A DNA stretch of 64,000 bases from Planococcus soli (GCF_016881065.1 NZ_WXYN01000016.1:384569-448568); one strand, 5' to 3'. Counted from the stretch's first letter, positions 56,225-64,000 are shown. Program-made: numbers and translations. The notes: generated by a model from the sequence alone, not told the origin.

Positions 56225-57174
56225 TTTCGCATCTTACGGCAATTGCCTTGGGCCTAGCCATTGATCGCATTGTTGGAGATCCGCCAAATTGGCCGCATCC
56301 GGTTCGCTGGATCGGCAGCGGAATCCGCAAATTGACCAAACGCTGGAATCACGGAGCGAACGCTTTCCGCAATGGTTTTCTGCTGCTTGGGGCGGTTGCG
56401 CTTAGTGTGTTTTTGATTGTTTACTCTTTTGTTGCGCTGGCATATTCAGTGAATATCTTTGCAGGAATTGCAGTTGAAGCCTTGCTGATTGCTTCAGGAC
56501 TGGCACAGAAAAGCTTGAAAGATGCAGCGTTGGATGTTTACAGACCGCTTGCAGATAAAAACATGATGCTGGCACGCGAAAAACTGTCCTGGATCGTTGG
56601 CAGGGATACCGAGGGATTGGACGAAAGTGAAATTACAAGAGGCGTCGTGGAGACAGTTTCAGAAAACACCAGTGATGGTGTGACAGCTCCGCTGTTCTGG
56701 GCATTTCTGCTCGGTGCACCGGGGTTGTGGCTTTACAAATCTGTCAATACGCTCGATTCAATGGTCGGCTATAGGAACGAAGAATTTGAACGATTCGGCT
56801 ATGCATCAGCAAAAGCGGATGATGTCCTGAATTTCATTCCGAGCCGCCTGACCGGTTTTTTGATTTTGGTGATGACAAAAAACAGACGATCGCTGACCGT
56901 GCGTCAGCGTTTTGTGGAGTGGCTGCGGGATGCACCAAAGCATCCGAGCCCAAACAGCGGCTGGCTTGAAGCGGCAACGGCTGTGCAATTGGGAATACAA
57001 CTTGGCGGATTGAACCGTTACCGGGGAGTCGAGTCGCATCGCGCACGAATGGGGACGCCGGTTTTCCTGCTGGAAGCCGTGCATATTAATGAAGCCATCG
57101 GCCATATGCAAACGGTCACCCTCGGATTTTTTATTTTATTCGCTATAGGAGGGATTTTGCTTGGAATTGCCTAA
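56221..57174 (+). CDS. cbiB: Adenosylcobinamide-phosphate synthase (CbiB/CobD)
   Basis: 317-aa membrane enzyme that joins adenosylcobyric acid and aminopropanol phosphate. N-terminal family motif DRIVGDPPNWPHPVRWIG (residues 13-30), SENTSDGVTAPLFW (about residues 157-170) and TPVFLLEAVHIN near the end. The start ATG overlaps the previous stop as ATGA, giving tight coupling. It directly uses the product of CbiZ, and the next gene supplies the amine. Confidence 0.93.
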   Translation: MISHLTAIALGLAIDRIVGDPPNWPHPVRWIGSGIRKLTKRWNHGANAFRNGFLLLGAVALSVFLIVYSFVALAYSVNIFAGIAVEALLIASGLAQKSLKDAALDVYRPLADKNMMLAREKLSWIVGRDTEGLDESEITRGVVETVSENTSDGVTAPLFWAFLLGAPGLWLYKSVNTLDSMVGYRNEEFERFGYASAKADDVLNFIPSRLTGFLILVMTKNRRSLTVRQRFVEWLRDAPKHPSPNSGWLEAATAVQLGIQLGGLNRYRGVESHRARMGTPVFLLEAVHINEAIGHMQTVTLGFFILFAIGGILLGIA

Positions 57175-58240
57175 TCATGGGGCCAATCCGCTGCGTCTTT
57201 ACACGCAGGCGGGAATCAACCCTCCCCAACAAATTTTGGATTTCAGTGAAAACGTCCATCCTTTCGGAGCTCCTGCTTTTCTGGTGGAACGATGGCCGGA
57301 GCTGCTGGAACTGGTCGGTTCCTATCCAGATCCGGACGGAGAGCCTTTTCGTACGGCAGCTGCGGAATTTCACCAAATTGGCGTCAGTCAAGTGGCTGTT
57401 GGAAACGGTGCCGCTGAAGTTTTTACTTGGCTGGCCAGAAGATACCGCGGTAGGCAAGTGGTGCTGGTGGAACCGGCGTTTTCGGAATACCGCCAAACGC
57501 TGGAAGCGGAACATGCCGGAATCCGGGTGATTCAGCTGCAGCCGGAAACCAATTGGCAATTGACGGTCCAAAATGTCCGGGCAGCTGTTCCGGGATGTGA
57601 GGCGCTGTACGTTTGCAATCCGCATAATCCTACCGGTGTTTTGCTGGATACCGATACGCTCCAGGAAATAGCGCAAATTTGCATTGAACACCATTGCGAA
57701 CTCGTTATCGATGAAGCTTTTATCGATTTTATCGGTGAAACAGCATCCTTTATGCCATTTTTAGAAAGTTTTCCGAATGTCATCATTGTCCGTTCGATGA
57801 CTAAAATGTACGCTATTCCTGGGTTGCGCCTTGGCTATGTGGTCAGCCAAACCAAAACGGTTGAACAATTGAAACAAGGGGCAGCGCATTGGAACGTCAA
57901 TGCTTTATCCGCTGCGATCGGTGCGGATCTTTTAAAAGAATCGGCATACCGCACCAAAATCATCAAAGCCGCCTCGGAAGAACGGCTGAAAATGCAGCAG
58001 TTTTTCGCAGCGAAACACTGCCGGACAAGCAATTCCGCAGTGAATTTCCTGTCGTTTCAACTGTCGGATCCCCAGCAATCCGCTGTATTCTTCACAGATC
58101 TGCTGAAGGCAGGAATCGTCCTGCGGCATACCGAATCGTTTCAGGGCATGGACGGAAAGTGGTTCCGAATCGGTATGAAATCTGCAGAAAGCATGGAAAA
58201 ACTTCGGGAGGCGATTGCAGGATGGCTCGAGGCCAATTAG
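57161..58240 (+). CDS. cobD: L-threonine-O-3-phosphate decarboxylase
   Basis: 359-aa aminotransferase-fold PLP enzyme of the CobD/CobC group, similar to histidinol-phosphate aminotransferase. Motifs: NHGANPLRLY at the N-terminus, DFSENVHPFG, CNPHNPTGVLL, VIDEAFIDF and the PLP Lys in SMTKMYAIPGLRLGY (about residues 210-224). It makes (R)-1-aminopropan-2-ol phosphate for CbiB. TTG start with AGGAGGG about 7 bases upstream, inside the end of cbiB. A PduX threonine kinase that would supply its substrate is not in the window. Confidence 0.9.
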   Translation: MELPNHGANPLRLYTQAGINPPQQILDFSENVHPFGAPAFLVERWPELLELVGSYPDPDGEPFRTAAAEFHQIGVSQVAVGNGAAEVFTWLARRYRGRQVVLVEPAFSEYRQTLEAEHAGIRVIQLQPETNWQLTVQNVRAAVPGCEALYVCNPHNPTGVLLDTDTLQEIAQICIEHHCELVIDEAFIDFIGETASFMPFLESFPNVIIVRSMTKMYAIPGLRLGYVVSQTKTVEQLKQGAAHWNVNALSAAIGADLLKESAYRTKIIKAASEERLKMQQFFAAKHCRTSNSAVNFLSFQLSDPQQSAVFFTDLLKAGIVLRHTESFQGMDGKWFRIGMKSAESMEKLREAIAGWLEAN

Positions 58241-58770
58241 TTTTTATCAGCGGTGGGGTCCGCAGCGGCAAAAGCGCTTATGCCGAATCGGTTGTGCGTG
58301 CTGCAGGCGGTGAACGGAAAGTTTATTTGGCGAGTGGACAGGCGCACGACGAAGAAATGAAAGAGCGGATCGAACGCCACCGGCAAGATCGGCAGGAAGA
58401 TGGCTGGCATACAGTAGAGCAAGCTTATCAAATGGACAGAGTTTTAGAGAACCTCCAGTCAAATGATTTGGTGCTGTGGGATTGCGTGACAACGTGGCTC
58501 GCCAATGAACTTTACGAGGGTTGGGAAAAGGGCAGCATGTGCGCTGAAATATCTGGCTGCATGGAAACGAAATGGAGCAGCCTGCAAGAAACCATTCTTG
58601 ATATGCTGGACACGATAGATTTGTTGACAGTCGTCTCGAACGAAGTGCTGGACGATTTCGTGCGCGACGAACTTTATCAGAGCTGGCTCGGGCGCATCCA
58701 TATTTGGCTCGTGCAGCAAGCCGATCAGGCCATCGAGATGGAAAACGGTATGGCATTCAGAAGGAAGTGA
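58222..58770 (+). CDS. cobU: Adenosylcobinamide kinase/guanylyltransferase CobU
   Basis: 182-aa P-loop protein: Walker A GGVRSGKS (residues 11-18), the segment with the His that is guanylylated (RIERHRQDR, His53), and VLWDCVTTWLANELY. It phosphorylates adenosylcobinamide and attaches GMP to give Ado-GDP-cobinamide. Its C-terminal part is shorter and lacks the GIVP motif that follows NEV in standard CobU (here SNEVLDDFV). A second, shorter CobU-like gene at 61508 has that motif. Starts within the end of cobD, with GGGAGG upstream. Confidence 0.87.
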   Translation: MARGQLVFISGGVRSGKSAYAESVVRAAGGERKVYLASGQAHDEEMKERIERHRQDRQEDGWHTVEQAYQMDRVLENLQSNDLVLWDCVTTWLANELYEGWEKGSMCAEISGCMETKWSSLQETILDMLDTIDLLTVVSNEVLDDFVRDELYQSWLGRIHIWLVQQADQAIEMENGMAFRRK

Positions 58771-58774
58771 AAAG

Positions 58775-60232
58775 ATGCGCGGAATAATGATTCAAGGAAC
58801 CGCTTCAGATGTTGGGAAAAGCATGATCTGTACAGCTTTTTGCCGCATTTTTTCTGATCAGGGACTCCAAGTGGCACCTTTCAAGTCACAGAACATGTCG
58901 AACAATTCTTATGTGACAGCAAGGGGCGAAGAAATTGGCCGTGCGCAAGGTGTTCAGGCAGAAGCGGCTCGGACGTTGGCAACCGCAAACATGAATCCGA
59001 TTTTGTTGAAGCCTGAAAGTGATATGAAGTCGCAAGTCGTCCTGTTCGGGAAAAAACTGGAGACCATGGACGGCATGGATTACCGGACGCATTTTTACGA
59101 AAAAGGACTGGCAGCAATTGATCTGGCACTGTCGAATTTGGCCCGTGATTTTACCCATTTGGTCATCGAAGGAGCTGGCAGCCCGGCCGAAGTCAACTTG
59201 AACGACCGGGAGCTGGTCAACATGGCGGTAGCAAGTCGTGCAGATGTGCCGGTCATTCTGGTTGCAGACATTGAACGGGGCGGTGTGTTCGCATCGATTG
59301 TCGGGACGCTCGCCTTGATGCCGGAACGGGAACGGGTGAAAGGCCTGATCATCAATAAATTCCGTGGCGATGTCCGGCTTTTTGAAGATGGCATCCGTTT
59401 TCTGGAATCCTATACGGGCATTCCGGTGCTGGGAGTCATTCCCCATATGCCCAGCCACGAAATCGAGCAGGAAGATTCGCTTGGTGTTCCGGCTGTACAG
59501 CAAGTATCCAAAGTTGAAAATGCGATTGAACTGGTTGTTTGCCGGCATCCTTACATTTCAAATTTCACGGATATCGAACCGTTCTTGAACGAACCGGACA
59601 TAACCATTCGTTGGGCAGGGACGGTCGATGAGATTGGATGTCCCGATATTCTTTTGGTGCCAGGCACAAAAAGCACCATTGCAGATATGCGTTACTGGAA
59701 GGAGCAGGGGCTGGAAAATAAACTCCAGGCATTGAAGGGAAGCACTTGGATCGTTGGTTTATGCGGTGGGTTTCAGATGTTTGCTGACACATTATCGGAT
59801 CCGGAAGGACATGACGGCATCAAAGCTGAAATCGAAGCTGGCTTTGGCTTGGTCCCCAACATGCACGTTCATTTTGAAAAACAGAAAGTTGTCCAACGAA
59901 CGAGTGGCATAGTTAAGTTTCCAAATACGGAGGTAAGGGTGGCAGGTTACGAAATTCATCACGGCGTCATCACGGGAACTGCCTATCCACTCATTGAAAG
60001 CGAAGATTTTACAGAAGGCTATTTTCATGATCGGCTTTTGGGTACGCACCTGCACGGGTTTTTCCGTGATCCCCGTTGCCGTACCGCATTCCTGGCGCCA
60101 ATCCGGAAACGAAAGAACCTGCCGGAACCATTGCCTGAAACAGTGGGCGATCCTTTTGACCGCTGGGCCAAGCATGTGAAAGGGCATTTGGACTGGCAAA
60201 AAGTCGAACAGATCATGGAGGCGGACCGATGA
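58775..60232 (+). CDS. cobQ: Cobyric acid synthase
   Basis: 485-aa glutamine-dependent amidase that adds four amides to adenosylcobyrinic acid a,c-diamide. N-terminal P-loop-like GTASDVGKSMICTAFCRIF, the SQNMSNNSY substrate loop, ILVADIERGGVFAS, and a C-terminal class I glutaminase-like domain with nucleophile Cys in GLCGGFQMFA and His in GTHLHGFF. Its presence is notable because no earlier corrin-ring genes are in the window. Four bases after cobU; overlaps cobS by 4 bases. Confidence 0.95.
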   Translation: MRGIMIQGTASDVGKSMICTAFCRIFSDQGLQVAPFKSQNMSNNSYVTARGEEIGRAQGVQAEAARTLATANMNPILLKPESDMKSQVVLFGKKLETMDGMDYRTHFYEKGLAAIDLALSNLARDFTHLVIEGAGSPAEVNLNDRELVNMAVASRADVPVILVADIERGGVFASIVGTLALMPERERVKGLIINKFRGDVRLFEDGIRFLESYTGIPVLGVIPHMPSHEIEQEDSLGVPAVQQVSKVENAIELVVCRHPYISNFTDIEPFLNEPDITIRWAGTVDEIGCPDILLVPGTKSTIADMRYWKEQGLENKLQALKGSTWIVGLCGGFQMFADTLSDPEGHDGIKAEIEAGFGLVPNMHVHFEKQKVVQRTSGIVKFPNTEVRVAGYEIHHGVITGTAYPLIESEDFTEGYFHDRLLGTHLHGFFRDPRCRTAFLAPIRKRKNLPEPLPETVGDPFDRWAKHVKGHLDWQKVEQIMEADR

Positions 60233-60999
60233 ACCGGCAACTGGGAACAGGATTTTTATTGGCGCTTCAGTTTTTCTCGGTGATTCCGGTTAAAAAGCAA
60301 TTGCCGATGGAAAAATTCCATCTCACTCTAATGTTTGCGATGCTTCCTGTCCTGGGTCTGTTATTTGGCAGCGTGATGGCAGCATCGGTATGGCTGCTTC
60401 GGGAAACGACTGACGTCAGTTCGCTGTTGATCGGCTTTGCGGTTGTGGTGATCGGCATAGCGCTAAGCGGGGGCTTGCATTTGGACGGATTGGCGGATAC
60501 GGCGGATGCTTATTTTTCTTACCAGGACCGGGAAAAACGGTTGGAAATCATGGGCGATCCGCGGATTGGTGCTTTTGGGACCATGGTTTTGCTGCTGGCG
60601 ATTGTCGGAAAAATTATTATCGCTGCCGAATCCATACACGCTGCTTCGCTGGTGTTGGTTTTAGTTATTCCGGTATTGTCGAGAATCGGTTTAATGGCCC
60701 TGTTCAGTTCAACCTCTTCCGCGAAGCCAAACGGACTGGCAGCATTTTTTCAGCAACGGACAGACCAACGGATACTGCGGCTAACTGCAATGGTCTTTAT
60801 GGTTATCCTTTTAGCTGCAGTGATTTCGATTGCAAACGTTTGGGTTGCGTTCGTTTTATTGGTGATGCTGCTCGTTTCGCTTTGGCTCTACCGCGCTTGG
60901 TGCCTGAAAAACTTCGGCGGGGTGACAGGTGACCTTTTCGGTGCTTATGTGGAAGGAGTGGAAATTTTACTATGGACGAGTCTTTTGTTCTTCGTTTAA
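60229..60999 (+). CDS. cobS: Adenosylcobinamide-GDP ribazoletransferase (cobalamin synthase)
   Basis: 256-aa membrane enzyme with about seven helices that joins Ado-GDP-cobinamide to alpha-ribazole (phosphate). Acidic Mg2+ motif GGLHLDGLADTADAYFS (about residues 80-96) followed by RLEIMGDPRIGAFG, and the late GVTGDLFGAYVEGVE. Starts by ATGA overlap with cobQ and ends 28 bases into cobC, so it is embedded in the operon. Confidence 0.95.
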   Translation: MNRQLGTGFLLALQFFSVIPVKKQLPMEKFHLTLMFAMLPVLGLLFGSVMAASVWLLRETTDVSSLLIGFAVVVIGIALSGGLHLDGLADTADAYFSYQDREKRLEIMGDPRIGAFGTMVLLLAIVGKIIIAAESIHAASLVLVLVIPVLSRIGLMALFSSTSSAKPNGLAAFFQQRTDQRILRLTAMVFMVILLAAVISIANVWVAFVLLVMLLVSLWLYRAWCLKNFGGVTGDLFGAYVEGVEILLWTSLLFFV

Positions 61000-61556
61000 T
61001 ACGGCATGCTCCGACTAGAGGCAATCAGCAAAAACGTTACGTCGGCTGGACCGACGAAGCAATTCTGCCGTTTGGAGCAGAGCCGGATTTGCAGCTGAAA
61101 ATGGTCATGGGCAGTGATTCGAAGCGCTGCCGGCAAACGGCAGCTGTGCTGTTTCCGAATGCGGTCTACCGGGCAAACCGCGATTTGCGGGAATGCCATT
61201 TCGGACAATGGGAAATGAAAACCTATGAGGAGCTGAAGGACAATCAGTTGTACCGCAGCTGGATTGATGACCCATGGCATATCAAACCGCCCGGCGGTGA
61301 AAGCCTCGCACATATGGCGGAGCGTGTCGAACGCGGCATACGAAAACTTCCCGATGATCGAGAAGTTACGCTGGTTCTCCACGGAGGACCGATCCGCTAT
61401 CTGATTGCTGAAGCATTGGGTGAAAAGTTTCAAGATCAAACTGCGCTGCACGGAGGCTGCCATACGTTAACTTGGCAAAACCGGCAAGCGTTCGAGGAGC
61501 GGGAATTATGCACATCGTTTTCGGTGGAGCCTTTAATGGCAAACGGCAATATGTGA
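60972..61556 (+). CDS. cobC: Alpha-ribazole phosphatase (histidine phosphatase family)
   Basis: 194-aa phosphoglycerate-mutase-like enzyme: phosphohistidine loop LIRHAPTRGN (residues 9-18), RECHFGQWEMKTYEEL, and the second His in LVLHGGPIRYL. In nucleotide-loop assembly it removes the 5'-phosphate from alpha-ribazole phosphate or from adenosylcobalamin phosphate. The RHA form in place of RHG is a normal family variant. Translational start ATG 60972 lies inside cobS; the gene overlaps the next one by 49 bases. Confidence 0.88.
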   Translation: MDESFVLRLIRHAPTRGNQQKRYVGWTDEAILPFGAEPDLQLKMVMGSDSKRCRQTAAVLFPNAVYRANRDLRECHFGQWEMKTYEELKDNQLYRSWIDDPWHIKPPGGESLAHMAERVERGIRKLPDDREVTLVLHGGPIRYLIAEALGEKFQDQTALHGGCHTLTWQNRQAFEERELCTSFSVEPLMANGNM

Positions 61557-61900
61557 GAGAGCAATTGAAAGATCAGCATGTCGACTGGACTGAAGGCCAG
61601 CTGCCCGATAAGAAAGATGCGGAAGCATTTATCGTCATCGCCGGTTTGGAGCATTGGGTGAGACAGCAGCTCGAAAAAGGTTTTTCAGAACAACAATTGA
61701 TGGAGCAAGTGAAAAGTTCGCTGAGTCAAGGACAAGCTCAGCAAACTTGGGTTTTAACGGACCTGAATCGAGGCATCGTGCCGACCGAGCGGATCGAACG
61801 TGAAATGCGTGACGTTCTCGGCCGTCTGTATCAATTCCTATTTGCCGAAGCCAAGGACATTACACGCATCTGGTATGGCATTCCACAAAAGATAAAATGA
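61508..61900 (+). CDS. Short CobU-like protein
   Basis: 130 aa. The start GGAFNGKRQYV (residues 6-16) mimics a CobU P-loop but has Arg where Ser/Thr is expected. The end is a good match to the CobU C-terminus: WVLTDLNRGIVPTERIEREM, DVLGRLYQF, GIPQKIK. The middle, including the guanylylated His, is missing. It could be a regulatory or partner subunit of CobU (58222), which shows the opposite pattern, or a decaying paralogue. ATG has GAGGAG 8 bases upstream. Last gene before a 290-bp gap. Confidence 0.72.
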   Translation: MHIVFGGAFNGKRQYVREQLKDQHVDWTEGQLPDKKDAEAFIVIAGLEHWVRQQLEKGFSEQQLMEQVKSSLSQGQAQQTWVLTDLNRGIVPTERIEREMRDVLGRLYQFLFAEAKDITRIWYGIPQKIK

Positions 61901-62007
61901 GAGTTGGATACATTGGACTAACAAACATTTATTGGAGAATATCTGCCAGTAAATGAGTGAAGAAATATAGGGGGCTATTGAGTAACTCCATATTAGCGCC
62001 GGCGCGT

Positions 62008-62072
62008 CCACGGGCTAGGCGAAGTAAGGAGACAGGTGCTTTTCCTGGCTTCTTGCGGGAGCCATGCCCAAA
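62008..62072 (+). repeat. Dispersed hairpin repeat, copy 3
   Basis: Starts near CGGGCTAGGCGAAG and folds by GTAAGGAG-CAGG pairing with CCTG-CTTCTTGC around TGCTTTT. Related to copies at 22759 and 49161. It splits the cobalamin genes into two groups. Confidence 0.65.
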
Positions 62073-62136
62073 GCGGCCGAAGCGATTTAGAACATGATGA
62101 TTCTTAAATTCAACTTTTATAATTGATTCAGACGAA

Positions 62137-62170
62137 CTTTGATAGACAGTGCATTCACTGTCTGTCAAAG
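62137..62170 (+). promoter_or_regulatory. 15-bp stem-loop in the pduO leader
   Basis: CTTTGATAGACAGTG pairs with CACTGTCTGTCAAAG (one G-T pair) around CATT. No T run follows, so it is not a simple terminator. A TATAAT at 62118-62123 lies just upstream; a transcript from it would carry the hairpin at its 5' end. The remaining bases of 61901-62193 show no gene. Confidence 0.5.
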
Positions 62171-62193
62171 CACAAGAAAAGGGGCGGATCAAG

Positions 62194-62784
62194 ATGAAGA
62201 TTTACACGAAAACCGGAGACAAAGGGCAAACGAGTTTAATCGGAGCGCGCACGGACAAAGATGCACCGCGCGTTGAGGCATACGGCACCATTGACGAAGT
62301 AAATTCATTTATCGGCAAAGCGATGACCGAATTGGCTCCGGATAAATACGCTGATTTGCTCGAAGATTTAGAAGCCATCCAAAACGAATTATTCGACTGC
62401 GGCGGCGATTTGGCCGATGTCCGCAAAGAACCCAATTACAAAATGACGGAAGCGCCTGTCGAAGTACTGGAAAAGCGCATCGATCAATTGATGGAAGAAC
62501 CGCCATTGCTCGAACGGTTTATTTTGCCGGGAGGTTCTCCTGCAGCTGCGACGCTGCACATTGCGCGTACCATTACACGCCGTGCTGAACGCCAAACGGT
62601 GACCTTGATGAGATCAGGAGAAGATTTTCCGTTAGTCGTCCAACGCTATTTGAACCGTCTGTCCGATTATTTGTTCGCTGCCTCCCGTGTCGTCAATTCA
62701 CGTGCCGGTGTGCCGGACAATGAATATGTGCGCAGTGCCAAGGTGTTCAAGAACGGCGGCCGCAGCAAAAAGTCGGTGGAATAG
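62194..62784 (+). CDS. pduO: Cob(I)alamin adenosyltransferase, PduO type
   Basis: 196-aa helical-bundle ATP:corrinoid adenosyltransferase. N-terminal ATP motif KIYTKTGDKGQTSLIG (residues 2-17), VEAYGTIDEVNSFIG (about residues 27-41), and the key ITRRAERQTV with LNRLSDYLFAASRVVN near residue 160. It attaches the adenosyl group to reduced corrinoids, which CbiZ, CbiB, CobU and CobS prefer. ATG with AAGGGGCGG. Separated from cobC by a repeat-bearing gap, but cblT follows one base after its stop. Confidence 0.93.
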   Translation: MKIYTKTGDKGQTSLIGARTDKDAPRVEAYGTIDEVNSFIGKAMTELAPDKYADLLEDLEAIQNELFDCGGDLADVRKEPNYKMTEAPVEVLEKRIDQLMEEPPLLERFILPGGSPAAATLHIARTITRRAERQTVTLMRSGEDFPLVVQRYLNRLSDYLFAASRVVNSRAGVPDNEYVRSAKVFKNGGRSKKSVE

Positions 62785-62785
62785 G

Positions 62786-63268
62786 ATGTCGACCAGAAAA
62801 CTGGCGCTTGCCGCGTTATTCGTCAGCTTATCCGCAATCGGGGGAATGATTAAGATCCCGTTCGGCATCACATCCATCGCACTGGATTCGATGCCGGCAC
62901 TGGTAGCGGTGCTGTTCTTTTCGGCACCGCTGGCCGGAACCATTGCTGCATTCGGCCATTTGATTTCGGCATTATTCGGCGGCATGCCCCTTGGGCCATT
63001 TCACTTGATCATTGCAGCTGAGATGTGGGGAGTAGTGTGGTTGTTTGCAAAACTGCACCAAGCCGGCAAACTCTGGTTGAAATGGCCAGCGTTCATCATC
63101 GGCAATGGAGTGCTCGCGGCAGTACCTTTTTATTTTCTGTTGTCGCCAGCATTTTTTTATGCATCGGTACCAGGCTTAGTGATTGCTGCTTCCATTAATG
63201 CTGGAATTGCGGCTCTCTTAATGCCCTATGTGCTGAAAGTCCATGGAGGTTCGCTGCATGCGTCATGA
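62786..63268 (+). CDS. cblT: ECF transporter S component, alpha-ribazole uptake (CblT)
   Basis: 160-aa membrane protein with about five to six helices and the S-component pattern (ALAALFVSLSAIGGMIKIP at residues 6-24; GHLISALFGGMPLGPFH at about 57-73). It would bind a vitamin-like solute and work with a shared energising module encoded elsewhere. Place between pduO and the cblS-like gene matches the CblT/CblS pair of Listeria and Geobacillus, which imports and phosphorylates alpha-ribazole. Starts one base after pduO and overlaps cblS by 11 bases. Confidence 0.8.
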   Translation: MSTRKLALAALFVSLSAIGGMIKIPFGITSIALDSMPALVAVLFFSAPLAGTIAAFGHLISALFGGMPLGPFHLIIAAEMWGVVWLFAKLHQAGKLWLKWPAFIIGNGVLAAVPFYFLLSPAFFYASVPGLVIAASINAGIAALLMPYVLKVHGGSLHAS

Positions 63269-63935
63269 ACTGCTAATAGAGGGCTTGGTCATTACTTCGG
63301 ATAATTCAGCGGCAATCGGAGAAAAACTGCAGGATGCTGTGTCCGCTCCTGATTCGGTGACTGCCAAGTTTGCGGCACGGGTGGCGCTGCTCGAGCAATG
63401 GGCAGCGGGCAGCGAACCGCAGGCAGTCCTGATCCATAATTTCAGCGGGGCCGATCAATGGAATGCTTATTTGGCAGGACTTGCCGAACTTTTCGCTGAA
63501 TCGGAGACAGTGCTGCCTCCGATTTCCGGGAGTACGGAAACCAATATGCCGACGCTGCAATCCGGCATTGCTGTGACGATGATCGGCAAGCAGAATAGGG
63601 ACCTTGCGCCAGCTGAATCTCTGTGCTGGTTTGTCTACGGAGTCCCGCTTGTCGGCGAAGAAGTTCTGACCAAGACAGACCAAGTAGCCGATCTGGGACT
63701 CATTCAGAAAGCCTTGGACTCAGCTGTTATTGAGCGCATATGGCCGGTTGGTTCAAAAGGCATCGCGCAGGAGGCCGCCTTATTGATGGGCAGGCACGTG
63801 GAAGTTTCTACAGCTCTTGATATGAACTGTTCGGGAGGCCCGGCAACTTGTGTTCTCCTTGGCGTGAAGCCTGCAAACAAAGAAAGAGCGCAGCGCTATT
63901 TTGCGAAAAATCTTTTTTTGACGGAATTTAAATAG
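63258..63935 (+). CDS. cblS: Alpha-ribazole kinase-like protein (CblS)
   Basis: 225 aa with a PurM/AIR-synthase-like look: SDNSAAIGEK near residue 14, FAARVALLEQWAAG, and GSTETNMPTLQSGIAVTMIG (about residues 91-110). This fits the CblS family that phosphorylates alpha-ribazole to alpha-ribazole phosphate, giving CobS its lower-ligand substrate without CobT. The assignment relies on recalled family features and on linkage to cblT. GGAGG lies 8 bases before ATG 63258. A terminator follows, closing the locus. Confidence 0.75.
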   Translation: MRHELLIEGLVITSDNSAAIGEKLQDAVSAPDSVTAKFAARVALLEQWAAGSEPQAVLIHNFSGADQWNAYLAGLAELFAESETVLPPISGSTETNMPTLQSGIAVTMIGKQNRDLAPAESLCWFVYGVPLVGEEVLTKTDQVADLGLIQKALDSAVIERIWPVGSKGIAQEAALLMGRHVEVSTALDMNCSGGPATCVLLGVKPANKERAQRYFAKNLFLTEFK

Positions 63936-63942
63936 AGGAAGA

Positions 63943-63973
63943 GCATCATCCATTCTTTGGGTGATGTTTTTTC
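63943..63973 (+). terminator. Intrinsic terminator of the cobalamin locus
   Basis: CATCATCC pairs with GGGTGATG (one G-T pair) around 7 bases, then six T. The last 25 bases of the window show no feature. Confidence 0.8.
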
Positions 63974-64000
63974 GTTTGCGGAAAGAAGGAGCAAAGCCGC

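Overview
The window reads as chromosomal DNA of a low-to-mid GC Gram-positive bacterium of the Bacillaceae/Planococcaceae type, most likely Planococcus or a close relative. This is an inference from gene content and order. The stretch pdxK - ung - ywdI - DUF423 - hemQ - lipL - ywfO - ywgA - ywhB - ywhD - speE - speB - hmoB - ywiB - argS follows the ywd-ywi part of the Bacillus subtilis map, but the pbpG slot between ywhD and speE holds no gene. SD sequences are strong, GTG and TTG starts are frequent, and most transcription units end in clear intrinsic terminators. I saw no rRNA, tRNA, CRISPR array, prophage or transposase gene.

Layout. 1-15.4 kb: the end of an asymmetric ABC exporter pair, a tandem GNAT acetyltransferase, tryptophan dioxygenase with a phosphodiesterase, DUF2804, DegV and PlsY-like proteins, an M20 dipeptidase, a CBS/DUF21 membrane protein, an ECF sigma factor, a PLD-like protein and an ABC-F ATPase. 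15.4-22.8 kb: a cation/proton antiporter, a flavin reductase, a NERD-domain protein flanked by repeats, topB, a YbaK-type deacylase and a YczE-like membrane protein. 22.8-26.2 kb: a sulfur operon (yrrT-luxS-mccA-mccB) that turns the homocysteine released by LuxS into cysteine. 26.3-36 kb: a secreted HExxH protease, kbl and tdh (threonine to glycine, separated by about 5 kb), an M20D amidohydrolase divergent from an enolase-superfamily enzyme, and a cystine-type importer (tcyABC). 36-52.4 kb: a YjiH-like membrane protein, the bacillithiol deacetylase pair and the ywd-ywi backbone.

52.4-64 kb is a cobalamin uptake and salvage locus behind a cobalamin riboswitch: btuF, btuC, a btuD-cbiZ fusion, cbiB, cobD, cobU, cobQ, cobS, cobC and a short second CobU-like gene, then pduO, cblT and cblS. 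It would import corrinoids, hydrolyse cobinamide to cobyric acid, rebuild the nucleotide loop using alpha-ribazole (CblT/CblS) instead of a CobT phosphoribosyltransferase, and adenosylate the product.

The most unusual feature is a set of intergenic arrays with an almost exact 21-bp period. There are five clear arrays plus one that may be two families side by side, falling into three sequence families (cores TAYGATCC, ACCGCACC and TACWGTCC). Each unit is about 8 conserved bases plus 13 variable ones. Two arrays with matching unit order flank the NERD gene as direct repeats, and two arrays run into stop codons of neighbouring genes. A second, unrelated hairpin-forming repeat occurs three times, and one 126-bp inverted-repeat element lies between speB and hmoB.
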